From Nageia nagi (Eukaryota; Pinophyta), in the NCBI GenBank assembly GCA_050084985.1, contig JBITNC010000002.1, positions 28,458,001 through 28,522,000 of the forward strand: a stretch of DNA of 64,000 nucleotides, in the 5' to 3' direction. The notes under the pieces are model-generated. The model was not told the origin of the DNA, made no database searches, and worked only from the letters and a program-made list of their open reading frames with translations. Position 1 is the stretch's first letter, and each line of letters opens with the position of its first letter. The position numbers were made by a program, and so were the translations under genes. This document shows, piece by piece, positions 44,775 to 55,245 of this stretch.

Positions 44775-45269
44775 TGAAGGAACTAACACTAACAAAATAA
44801 TTCCTAAACCAAGATCTCTTGAAAGTTCACAAAAACATCTAAACAACTCACAAAGCAATCTCACAACACAACACAAAATGTAAGTGGTTCCTCCAACTAG
44901 GAGTACATCCACTAACTAGATCTTTACTTCAATTACAAATACAACTCTCTTACAATCCTCCTACACTCTTCTCCAAAACACTATCCTATAGCATAACTTC
45001 ACTCCACAATTGGTGTGTAATCATAAAGAAAGAGCCTTCTATTTATAGGCCAAAATCTCTCTTTTAATTACCTTTTTATCCAATGACCAAAAGCATGACA
45101 TGCACATCCTTTTACCCAATGGGCATGCTCATGACATGAAGTGTAGGACAAGTTATATTATCATATTCACTTAAATACTTAAGGTATCAAATGATACCCT
45201 TAAGTATTAATGAACTTATATAGAAGATTATTACATAACCTTTACAATAATGCATTATACAATCTAGCA
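44775..45269 (-). repeat. 3' LTR of copia C
   Basis: 495 bp, nearly the same as 52400-52898; the terminal TGTTGG has become TGCTAG here. TATAAATA at 45040-45047 (minus strand). Confidence 0.94.
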
Positions 45270-45961
45270 CTTCTCCTTAATGCAATATTGGGATAGAGCG
45301 AATAAGAGAGAAGAAGAAGAGACAGTAAGAGAGTTCTCTTTCAAACAAATACAACGAAGATAAAAACTTTTTACATATTTGTGAAGTAAGAAAGATCTAG
45401 TTTAAGACTCACTACTTTGCCAAACACAATCATTAACCACAACCAATTTCAATGTACTTGAAGCAGTCATCCAACTAGAAATCATGAAGAGTCTCCAAGA
45501 GCCTGCATACTTGAGGTAAGTAACTTGCAATCTCAAAGGATAGATGAATCACACAAATGCCATCATAAACTAATCAATGGTGCACTACAAATTATCATGA
45601 AGATGCCAAGCCAAAACTCATAGTCACCTACTGTATATAAAACATGTGTTGATTATTACTACAAAATAGAGCATGCACATACGAGTTCCTCACATATAGA
45701 TAACTGAACAATGCCAAAAGACACAAAAGAGTTCCTCACACATGGATAACTGAACAGTGCTAGATTGGCCAATCTTTTTGCTTTAAGAATTTGTACAGGT
45801 TCCTCACGCAGAGGGAACTTACCACGAAGGTGTACAACAAAATCAACACTATACAACACAAAATCCTCTTAGGGGTGAAGTTGTCATCACAAACATGAAT
45901 TCAACACAAGAATTCAAACTTTACTCCCCTTTGAGGGCAACTTCACCAACCCGATAGCATC
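45270..45961 (-). other. 3' untranslated region of copia C
   Basis: Lies between the RNase H stop (45962) and the polypurine tract at 45270-45280. It contains the repeated phrase GTTCCTCACA(T/C)A(T/G)..GATAACTGAACA (45688 and 45732) and GAACTCATAT-type words. The same stretch recurs at 59372-60080. Confidence 0.7.
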
Positions 45962-48900
45962 CTAAAGCTTACAAAATAGAGCTTGCGAAAGGGGCTTGGT
46001 GAACAAATCAGCGGAGTTCAAGGTGGATAGACAATACTCCAGGTGTATGATGCCATCAAAAACCTTCTTCCTGATAAAATAGGCATGGATTTCCACATGT
46101 TTTGTTCTCTGATGGAACACAAGATTCTTAGCCAAAGAAATAACCGACTGATTGTCTAAAGAAATCAAAGATAAGCCACCTTGCTCATACCCAATTTCTT
46201 TCAGAAGATGCCTTAGCCAAATGGCTTCTTGGACTGCAACAGACATGGCATGGTATTCAGCTTCTATGGTGGAAAGAGAAACAATATGTTGCTTCTTGGA
46301 AGCCTAAGAGATAGCATCTGAACCAATGCTAAACACATACACAGAGGTTGATTTCCTATCATCTCTATCTCCCCAATAGTCAGAATCTAAGAATCCAAAG
46401 AGAACAAACGAGGGCAACTTAGAATCCTTGAGAGCAAGATCCTTAGTCCCTGCAACATACCTCAAGATTTGCTTAACAGCATTAAGGTGCTCAACATATG
46501 GTTTCTGCATGAATCGTGCCATCAGATTCACTACAAAGGCAATATTTAACATGAAAATAGTCAAATACAGAAGACTACCAATTAATTGCCTGTAAGTTGT
46601 AGCATCAACCAACTGAAAGTTGGAGCTCAAAGAAACAGTGATTCCAAAAGAGACTGGGATCGTAGCAAATCTACACTCCATTCCAAACTTCTGCAAGATG
46701 TCTGATATATACTTAAATTGACTAAAATAAGTACAATCCTTGTATTGATACACTTGCATTCCAAGATAGTAATGCAAGAGACCAAGATCAGTCATTTCAA
46801 ACGTTGCCTTAAGTTTGGATATGCACTCTTGAATGATTTCATCATTGTTTCCAATAATCAAAAGATCATCCACATAAAGGAGAATCAACATCACGTCTTT
46901 TCCTTAATTGAGCACATATAGATCGGAATGAGAAAAACACTTGGAGAATCCAATGTCTGCAAAGTACCTTGAAATCTTTCTGTACCAGGCTCTAGGTGCT
47001 CGTTTAAGTCCATACAATGACATCTTTAACTTGCGCACAAAGGATTCTTTGCGTTGCACAATTAACCCTTCTAGTTGATTCATGAAGATTTCCACATCTA
47101 AGTCACCATTGAGAAATGCACTCTTGACTTCAAGTTGAAAAACTTTCCATCCTTGAGCTACAAAAAGAGCAAAGCTAATTCTCACAGTAGGCATCTTTGC
47201 CACGGGAGCAAAGGTTTCCTCATACTCTACGCCGTATTTCTGAACAAAACCTTTAGCTACTAACCTTGCCTTGAATTTTTCAATATCTCCAACTGAATTG
47301 AACTTGACCTTGTAGATCCATTTATTGCCAATCACATTCTTCTCATTGGGACAAGGAACAAGTCCCAAGTTTTATTTTTCATAAGCATCTCATACTCCAC
47401 TTTCATGGCTTCCATCTCGCACTCGTGCTTTGAAGCCTTTTTGAAAGATGAGGGCTCATGCTTGTTGTCAATCTTGGCAAATAAGAACTCGTTCAAGGTC
47501 ATGCTCCTTGTTACCCTTTGTGTTGGAGAGTTTTGTTCCTATGGTGACTTGTCTACATCAATATCCAACCAACTAGGAGCAACTAACAAGTCCTCTGGAT
47601 TATCAACATTCTTATTAGAAACAGATTCTTCAGGAAGTTCATTAAACTTGACATCTCTCGAAACGAACACTGCTTTGTAGGATGGAGAGTAAAGCTTGTA
47701 GCCTTTATGCTGACTGTCATAACCCACAGAGATGCATTTTTCAGCTCTTTTGTTTAACTTCTTCCTTTTATTAGAAACAATGTAGGAGAATGCTTCACAA
47801 CCAAACACCCTAAGGTGAGAAATGTTAGTGACCATACCTCAAAAGGAGTTTTACTCTTAACGGCTTTTGCGGGACACCTATTCAAAGTGTAAATAGCAGT
47901 GCTCACAATTTCACCCCACAAGAAACGAGGAAGATTACCCAACATACATCTAGCCATTTCCATAATGGTTCTGTTTTTTCTTTCGCCAACACCATTTTGC
48001 TTAGGAATGTAAGGAATCGTAAATTGCCTCTTGAATCCATACTTAGCACATTAGTCATTGAACTCATTGCTGTTATATTCTCTCTCATTATCTGATCTCA
48101 ACATCTTGATTTTAAGGTCAATTTGATTCTCAACAAAGGCCTTAAAAACCTTAAAACTCTCAAAAGTTAAATCCTTGGGCTCAAGCAGATACCCAAAGGT
48201 CATTCTACTAAAGTCATCAATGAAGGTCAAGACGTAAGATGCTCCTCCAAGCGACTTAGTCTGAAACGGACCTATCAAATCTGAATGCACAAGTTGAAGA
48301 GGTTGAAATGCTCTTGTTGCCTTATCTTTTTCAAACTTTTGTCTATGCATCTTGCCAAGAATGCATTTCTCACATAGATCAATCAAAAGAAAAATTGAAG
48401 GCAAACCTTCCATATGTTCTTGGTCTTTCATGGCTTGAATACTCTTATGGTTAAGATGCCCTAAACATTGGTGCCAAAGATTGCCTCTAGAACACACTTG
48501 TAGCAAGACACATCTTTCATGGAACTTGATCCATAATGTAGACATCATCTTTCACTGATCCTTTAACCAAAGTGGCAATTCTTTTCTTAATGCACCAGGA
48601 TTGAGAGTCGAACTCAAAAGAGTACCATTTTCTAGCAACTTGAATCACAGAAAGAAGGTTCATCCTAAGCATAGGAACATAAAGTACATTGTCAAGAACC
48701 TTCTTGTGAATCAACACACTCCCAATTCCTTGGATTTCAAGGGTAGAGTTATCACTTATCACAACCGCATCTTTTCTATACTTGTGAAAGTTCTCAAACT
48801 TTTCCTTTTCAAAACATAGATGATTAGTGCAACTAGAATCAACAATCCAATCAGACGAAAAAGAGCGAAACATGGAGTAGAACGCCACAGCAAAACTAGC

Positions 48901-49853
48901 TTGAATATTCTTCTTTCCTTTGAAGTTCTTTACATTTCCATTGCCTTTGTTCTTTTCCTCTCTTTTCTTTTTGTAACAAAAAACTTCTTTGTGACCTTGA
49001 ATGCCATAATAATTACAATTACCATCAAAATTTTCCTTAAAATATGAATTGTTTGTTTTGCTTCTTCCATCTCTTTGCTTGAAGTGGTTGTTGTTGCCAT
49101 TGTTCCTAATGTTATTGTTGTTGTTATTACTATTGTTCCTATTGTTGTTATTGTCATTGTTTCTTTTCTCAAATCTTTTAAAGAAAGAAGGATAAGATTT
49201 CTTTTGATGCTTGAACTTCTTCTTGAAAGGAGTTTTGGTTGCTCCAAGAGTAATGTTATTATCCTTAGGAGAAGAAATCAACATCTTATTGTTAAGGGTT
49301 TTCTCATGCTTCAAAAGATGCCTAAAAAGGCTCTCAAGGGAAAAGACTTCTCCTTCATCATCAAGCTTTGTTTCCATAACCGTTACAAAGTTTCCAAACT
49401 TTGAAGAATGATGAAGACCATTAACTCATCACTGATCCAATTGCACCCACAAGCAACAAGTTGGATCCTTAGGTCAATGATTTTGTTCAAGTAGATGGCA
49501 ACATTTTCATCTTTCCCTTGATGAGTTTGAAACAACTTTTGGAGAATGGTAAACTTTCTTGAAAAATTTGAACTAAGGTAGATTTGCTTAAGCTTATCCC
49601 AAGCTTCCTTTGCCGAGGTTTAAGAGGAAATCATCAAAAGCACATCATCTGAAACTGCACGGAAGACCATGGAAGTTGCCAACTCATTCTTTGTGTTATA
49701 AGCCTCTAATGCCTTCTCATCAGCAGGAGGTACAAGGTTCTCATTCACTATTTGCTAAAGCTTTCTTGCCTGCAATTCAACTCTCATCCGAGGTTCCCAA
49801 ATACCAAAGTTGGAACCATCAAGAATGTGTTTGGGTAAAAAAGAGTCTCCCAT
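45962..49853 (-). pseudogene. pol: Copia polyprotein: gag, protease, integrase, RT, RNase H
   Basis: The ATG at 49853 starts gag (GDSFLPKHILDGSNFGIW). Stops and frame changes follow until 49377, where a 286-codon frame reads an Asn-rich linker, a knuckle CNYYGIQGHKEVFC and protease DWIVDSSCTNHL, with DSS for the usual DSG. Integrase (48548-47750) has HQCLGHLNH and CEKCILGK, then HSDLIGPF, FIDDFSR and RSDNEREY, but a stop and a frameshift. RT: NKWIYKVKFN, EVKSAFLNGDL, YGLKRAPRAWY (47368-46904), one stop, then LLYVDDLLIIGN (46894 down). RNase H: STIEAEYHAM, then ADLFTKPLSQ, ending at 45962. Most codons are still readable, so the copy is moderately old. Autonomous transposition is not possible. 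Confidence 0.93.
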
Positions 49854-52384
49854 TTGCTACACAAGGATATGAAAAAGTAATAAGCATATGATTCAATAAA
49901 CAACATTATATGTTAAGTTTTAACCAAGTAAATAATACATGTTAAATTTAACACAAGAGCTATGCTTGATTTGATTCACAAGTGCAAATGTTTTATAACT
50001 CAAATAATCCATGTCTTCGAATACATTTCTCATCTCAAGAACCATTGATGTAGAGTGATATTGTTGAGACTTGTTTTGTCGTCAGTATTATACTCTCACA
50101 AGGAGAAGTACCTACTATTTTCCAAGGTTATGACGTATATTGGATCGACCAATTTAATAATCTTGATTAGGTCTGAAGTTGTCCTTCTAGATTATCAAGA
50201 TAATCCCTGAATGGACGTGCGAACATGTGGTATCACTACACATGTTTGTCCATCTATTGGAGTTATATCCAGACCAACAGAGGACTTAGGGGTACAGACT
50301 TTTCACCATTTGGATCATCGGATTTAAAGGCTCCAGTCCGCCTGTCCTCACCTCATGGCTCCCCAAACAAATCGTTGCGGAATGTACGTGCAGATGTGTT
50401 CATTTTAGAGGGTTGCTCATATCAATGTTTGCATTTTTGTTTGCATAAGCAAATAAATCAAAATGCAAAACATGAAGTAAAAGAGCATAAGTAAAACATC
50501 ATCCATTCAAAATTTGAAACCTAAGTGTCCAATGGGTTTTGTTTACCAACCCCTAAAGGACATATTTTACATCATTCCTAATTTTGCACAAGTCCATTCT
50601 TGCATAAGGAAGTAAATTGCATCATAACTTAAGTAAAAAAAAATGCATTATAGACAAGAATTATTCCATTCTTAAGCAAACGTTTAAGAGGCATAAATAT
50701 GCATTATTTTCTCAATTTGCATTTATTTATCACTTTGTAAAATACTCAGCGTGCATTTTTTTTTAATGTAGATAGACATGCAATATTTTATCTAACATGC
50801 TATAGATAAAAAATTAAGTAAAGAATTATACAATTTTCCCCCTTTTACTTAAAATTTTATCCTAAAGATAGCATGCTATTTTTACTTAGAATTTTAACTA
50901 AGGAAAGAGGAAAAAAATTAGCTAAGTATTATTGCCTACAATAAGCTTTAAAAAAGGCTTAATTAATGTAATTTTAGGCATTAAAAAACATCTACTTCAA
51001 TAATTCATTTTCTCCATTTAAACAAGTGTTTAATAGGTTATGATGCTCCTACTAGTACTTGAAAAAAAAAAGTTAAATATATTAAATGAAATTTACCAAA
51101 GCACTCCAAGTAAAGTTTTAAAAAAATACTTTCAATTAGATTTTATTCATAATGGAGTACTTCTTAGTAAGCAAATAAATGCATTTAGGTAAAAGTGATG
51201 GCTACCCCTCCCTTACCAAGAAGGAGAATACATTGTTCTGCAAGTACATTTAATAAAGGCCAAAAAAAAGGTTGCAAGAAATCAATTAAATGCACAGACA
51301 AAAAAGGAACCTCCACCTTTATTCTAAGGCAAGAAGGAGGGCAATGTCAAAAGGAATGCAGAGTGGGAGAAGACCGCCGTGGGCTCTAGTAGCTAAATTA
51401 AAAATCGATCTAGCAGATGATCGGACTAGAAAAAAAAAACTTCCACCTTGCCCTCCAAACCGACCAAGAAGATGACGTGGTGGTCACCTCCAACCACTGG
51501 CACCCCCATGTGGAGGAGGCCGGGAGGCTCGAGCGGCAAGCTGCGAAGAGAAGACAATAGATAGGTAGGCGCAAACAGTGGAACGAGGAGAAGGTCAAGA
51601 GGCGCGGGCCAAGGAGAGACAACGGTCAGAGCCACCCAACACGTTGATGTTTTTTTTACTAATTTTAGGGGGTTCAAGTCAGCGTGGCCGAGCAAGGTTC
51701 AAGAAAAAAAGGGCTCGACTGACTTCCCTCTGTCACAGCCGCGCCATGAAGTCAACCGCACCATGGGCCACCCTCTCATGGATCTCAAGTCCACATGGCC
51801 TATCAGGGGTTCAAGGTGTTGATTTCGAATTTTTGATTATCAACAGACCCCCTCTGAATTTTTTGTAAAAAAAACTTTTTTATTATTAATTGTGTATACT
51901 AATCCCTTCTCCCCTTTTTTTTAATAAAAAAATAACCTTTTAATATAAAAGATTATAGCAACATAGAGAGCAAAATTTAAAAAAAAAAAACATTGCAAGT
52001 AAAAAAATAGTATCAACATATGAATTGCATCATACTGCTAGTTCTAAGTACAAAAAAAAAACTAACACATAGCAAAAAATATGTTAGTATTGATATTATA
52101 CAAATTTGTATACTAACTCTTTTTAAAATATATATATATATAACAATTTTGAAGAAAAAATTGCAAGTAATCATAGGAAGTTAGTATAGATAAAAAAATG
52201 TACTAACCATATTTTGCTTAAAAAAGAACTAACATAACAAAAAATATGTTAGTAGCATAATGCAATAATCCAAAAAAAATAAGGATGTTTGTACCTTCAC
52301 AATACTTTTACCTCAACAAGAAAGAGTAGGATGAGGAATGAAGAAAAAGAGTTTCCACACCAAGAAGAAGAGCTTCCACACTAA
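49854..52384 (-). other. Long leader region of copia C
   Basis: 2.5 kb between primer site and gag ATG, far longer than the usual copia leader of a few hundred bases. 50500-51190 and 51880-52320 are A/T-rich. 51190-51860 is GC-richer, with Pro/Ser-coding frames on the minus strand that are broken and not recognised. 52061-52088 and 52228-52253 are hairpins (ACTAACATA.../TATGTTAGT). It may include a separate insertion whose ends I could not find. Confidence 0.55.
52061..52253. repeat. Pair of similar hairpins in the copia leader
   Basis: 52228-52253: ACTAACATA, loop ACAAAAAA, TATGTTAGT, a perfect 9-bp stem. 52061-52088: the same arms with a slightly longer loop. Further half-sites (GTTAGTAT, TACTAAC) lie at 52113, 52171 and 52201. 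Confidence 0.7.
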
Positions 52385-52396
52385 GCTCTGATACCA
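52385..52396 (-). other. Primer binding site of copia C
   Basis: TGGTATCAGAGC, an exact initiator tRNA-Met site, three bases after the 5' LTR. Confidence 0.93.
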
Positions 52397-52399
52397 ATT

Positions 52400-52898
52400 T
52401 GAAGGAACTAACACTAACAAAATAATTCCTAAACAACCAAGATCTCTTGAAAGCTCACAAATAACATTTAAACAACTCACAAAGCAATCTCACAACACAA
52501 CACAAGATGTAAGTGGTTCCTCCAACTAGGAGTACATCCACTAACTAGATCTTTACTTCAATCACAAATACAACTCTCTTACAATCCTCCTACACTCTTC
52601 TCCTAATCACTATCCTATAGCATAACTTTACCCTACAATTGGTGTGTAATCACAAAGAGGGAGCCTTCTATTTATAAGCCAAAATCCCTCTTTTGATTAC
52701 CTTTTTATCCAATGTACAAAAGCATGACATTCACATCCTTTTACCCAAGGGGCACGCTCATGATATGAAGTGTAGGACAAGTTACATTATCATATTCACT
52801 TAAATACTTAAGGTATCAAATGATACCCTTAAGTATTAGTGAACTTACATAGAAGATTATTACATAACCTTTACAATAATGCATTATACAATCCAACA
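52400..52898 (-). repeat. 5' LTR of copia C
   Basis: 499 bp. TATAAATA at 52669-52676 on the minus strand. Ends adjoin the ACCCC target duplication. Confidence 0.94.
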
Positions 52899-53149
52899 AC
52901 CCCAAATATCGAATGTATCAAACTGACATTAAGTTAGGAAACACAAGAATTTAGCAACCACCAAAACATAACCACTGCCAGTTACAACAGTTTATCACAA
53001 AATCTCATATGAGGACAAAAAAGAACAAAGCATAGCCGCAAACTTAAACAGGAAGCTGAGGAGGGTGGAAATTGTCCACATCGCCCAAGTACTCCCAACC
53101 TTTATCACCTGGGTTTGATATATCTCAACCATCATTAGCATTAGTACCA

Positions 53150-53395
53150 TCGTTATTATTATTAATTTTATTATTTTAATTTTTTTTATCATTATTGTTA
53201 TTATTTTTATTATTATTATTATTATTTAAATTGTTATTGTTGTTATTTGTATTTTTTCTTATTATTATTATTATTTTGTTGTTGTTGTTGTTGTTGTTAT
53301 TGTTATTATTATTAATTATTATTGTTATTATTTTTTTTGTAATTGTTATTATTGTTATTTATTTATTTATTTATTATTATTATTATCATCTTGGG
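53150..53395. repeat. (TTA/TTG)n microsatellite
   Basis: About 245 bases of imperfect TTA, TTG and TTT triplets with (TTTA)n at the right end. The hydrophobic open frame it produces is an artefact of the repeat. Confidence 0.95.
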
Positions 53396-53653
53396 CTTTT
53401 AGGCAGTTACATGTTTAGGCGGTTACATGTCGTCGACTCTCTAACAAACAAAGCACATACATAATGCTACATGTTGCCAAGCAGTTATAAGGCCCAAAAG
53501 CCTTTTGTAGCTTCTACAACTTGGGCCGCACAGGCCACAACTAGATCTCATTTGCATTTCAAGCCATGAGATAAGATTAATGACCGAGGGTGAGTAGGTG
53601 GGCATCTACAATTTTCAAATGTAAAGCCATGCTTTATAACCTTTGCTAGCAGC
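53396..53653. other. Spacer
   Basis: Contains two GGCAGTTACATGT-like phrases (53402, 53419). No gene seen. Confidence 0.4.
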
Positions 53654-53900
53654 ATGTGCAGCCATGGAAGCTTCTACAATGTAGCTATGGACATCAATCC
53701 AATAATAGTTGAAAATGGTGTTTCATCAAATATTGTGGTAACGAATGGCTTTGATAGATATTTATGTTGTTTCCTAGCGCGTGCCACCATGAGGAGGCTA
53801 GACAAAGGTATCAACGTCCATTTATGGGTTATTGAGGCAAGACTCGAAGGATATGCACAAAACAAATACATTGAAAGCGTTCGTGAATTATTTGACAACT
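53654..53900 (+). pseudogene. PPR-like fragment, left piece
   Basis: The last part of an open + frame reads ARLEGYAQNKYIESVRELFD (about 53838-53900), one pentatricopeptide repeat of the S type, then breaks into a (TTA)n tract. The upstream part of the frame is not recognised. The repeat closely matches those at 54985-55240. Confidence 0.5.
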
Positions 53901-54074
53901 ATTACTACTATTATTACTAGTAGTACTATTACTATTGCTATTATTATTTTTATTACTATTGTTATTATTATTATTGTTGTTGTTGTTGTTGTTGTTTTTA
54001 TTTTCTTATTATTCGTTATTCTAATTTATAATTTATATTTAAAATTTAAAATTTTTATTTAAATTTTAAAATTT
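53901..54074. repeat. (ATT/GTT)n microsatellite
   Basis: Imperfect trinucleotide tract from 53901 to about 54000, then AAATTTAAAATT repeats to 54074. It directly interrupts the PPR-like frame. Confidence 0.9.
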
Positions 54075-54990
54075 ATATGCCTATCCTTTCCCTTTCCTTT
54101 GCAAGGTCATATGCTTCACTCCTCGACCTCGCCCATTCCCTCGCCTCTTACGGGCTTGTAGTCACCCTTCTCACCACTCCTCACAATGAGCCCCTCCTCC
54201 ATTCCCTACTCACCATCGCTTCCTCATAGGGACTCCACATTCAACCTCTCATTCTCCCCCTCCCTCCGACAAATGGATTGCCTCCACATTCCAAAAACAT
54301 GGCACACTTCCCCTGCATCTCATTCTCAATCTCATTTACTCTTTCGAAGACCTGCCCCATCCAATACAATAGTGGTTACTTCAATAACAACAAGAGAATG
54401 ACGAAGGGTTTGGGCCTCCCACCTGTATGATAAGAGATTTCTTTATGGGTTGGACTTAGGACACCATCGCCAAGCTCAAAATACCCAAAGTAGTATTCTA
54501 CCCATTGGGAGCGTTTGCCATCTCCATTATTAACTCTCTGTGGAAACACCTCCTCCATGAAAGCGTGGAATCTAACAATGACGAATTCTCTATTCCCGAC
54601 CTTCCCATCCTCTTATCTTTCGAAAACTTTAAATACCTATGATGTTATAGAACTTTCAGAGAATGCATCCATCTTTGACTTCATCAGGTACATGATGGAT
54701 TTGACTGTGAAAAGTAAGGGCATTACTATGAACACCTTCGATGATTTGGAGTCTCTTTATTACACCATCTGGGGAAAGTTTTTGGCAAGCCTTTCTGGTC
54801 CATGGGTCCATTGCTTGCATCCGATGTGTTGCAGGATAAGCACGAATTCAACGTGGTTCATAGGGGCTACCATAATTCAATCAATGAATTTGCATATCTA
54901 TATTGGTTGGACTTGAGGAAGGAGAAATTTGTTGTGTATGTCTACTATGGTAGCTCGATTGAGCTCTCCCAAGTACAAATCCACGCATAT
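54075..54990 (+). pseudogene. UDP-glycosyltransferase (plant UGT) pseudogene, N-terminal domain
   Basis: Reading across frames the + strand gives QGHML then LLDLAHSLASYGLVVTLLTT and PHNEPLLHSLL, the N-terminal acceptor-binding start of plant family-1 UGTs. It continues with SFEDLPHP-like and HLLHESVESNND-like segments, NTFDDLESLY (about 54730-54765) and SGPWVHCLHP / PLLASDVL. It ends with WLDLRKEKFVVYVYYGSS and IELSQVQIHA near 54985. That is the linker just before the sugar-nucleotide domain, so the PSPG box and everything after it are missing. At least four frame changes and several stops. Active members transfer sugars to hormones and secondary metabolites in the cytosol. It runs straight into PPR repeats. 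Confidence 0.82.
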
Positions 54991-55245
54991 GCAAAATGTG
55001 GAAGAATACGCAAAGCCCAAGAATTGTTCGACAAGAAGCATGATGCAGACACAGTTTCATGGAATGCAACGATCACAAGATATGCACGAAATAGATACAT
55101 CGAAAGGGCCCGTGAATTATTTAACAAGATGCATGATAAACACAGTTTGCAAGAATCACAGGATATGCACAAAACAGATACATTTTAAGGGCCAATGAAT
55201 TGTTTGAAAAGATGCATGATGCAGATAGGGATTGAAAGCAACTAT
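54985..55245 (+). pseudogene. PPR repeats fused to the UGT fragment
   Basis: Directly after the UGT text the same frame reads YAKCGRIRKAQELFDKKHD, ADTVSWNATITRYARNRYIE, RARELFNKMHD and, after a one-frame change, ARITGYAQNRYILRANELFE, KMHDAD. These are consecutive S-type pentatricopeptide repeats of about 31 residues (SWN(A/T)xI.xYA.N, A.ELF..M). A stop follows near 55237. PPR proteins bind organellar RNA; this short remnant has no targeting signal or DYW domain. Confidence 0.78.

Larger units (their letters stand above)
44775..52898 (-). mobile_element. Ty1/copia retrotransposon C, complete with target duplication
   Basis: 8124 bp, minus-oriented. The LTRs (44775-45269, 52400-52898) start TGTTGGATTGTATAATG and end GTTAGTTCCTTCA. 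Perfect target duplication ACCCC (44770-44774, 52899-52903). Primer site TGGTATCAGAGC at 52385-52396; purine tract TTAAGGAGAA before the 3' LTR. The domain order gag, protease, integrase, RT, RNase H is the copia order. All domains are present but broken by stops and frameshifts. An unusually long 2.5-kb leader separates primer site and gag. Confidence 0.95.
44683..53150 (-). pseudogene. Poly(A)-tailed retroposon or processed pseudogene, split by copia element C
   Basis: With the copia insertion (44775-52898) set aside, the minus strand runs from about 53150 through a short open stretch ending GWEYLGDVDNFHPPQLPV and a stop near 53040. A 3' untranslated-like region follows, then TTACAAAGTTTTTTTCATTC and an A16-17 run (44683-44699). 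A poly(A) run joined to a 3' UTR marks retroposition of an mRNA or a LINE tail. The parent gene is not recognised. The 5' side dissolves into an Asn-coding (AAT)n tract above 53150. Confidence 0.4.

Noticed and set aside
48930-49247. Thr/Ile-rich frames opposite and beside the copia Asn-rich linker
   Set aside because: Shadows of the AAC/AAT-rich gag linker in other frames.
53195-53464. 89-codon leucine/isoleucine-rich frame resembling a membrane protein
   Set aside because: It is a translation of an imperfect TTA/TTG microsatellite.
54075-55245. Functional UGT-PPR fusion protein
   Set aside because: Several stops and frame changes, no PSPG box, no targeting signal; a chimeric pseudogene fits better.
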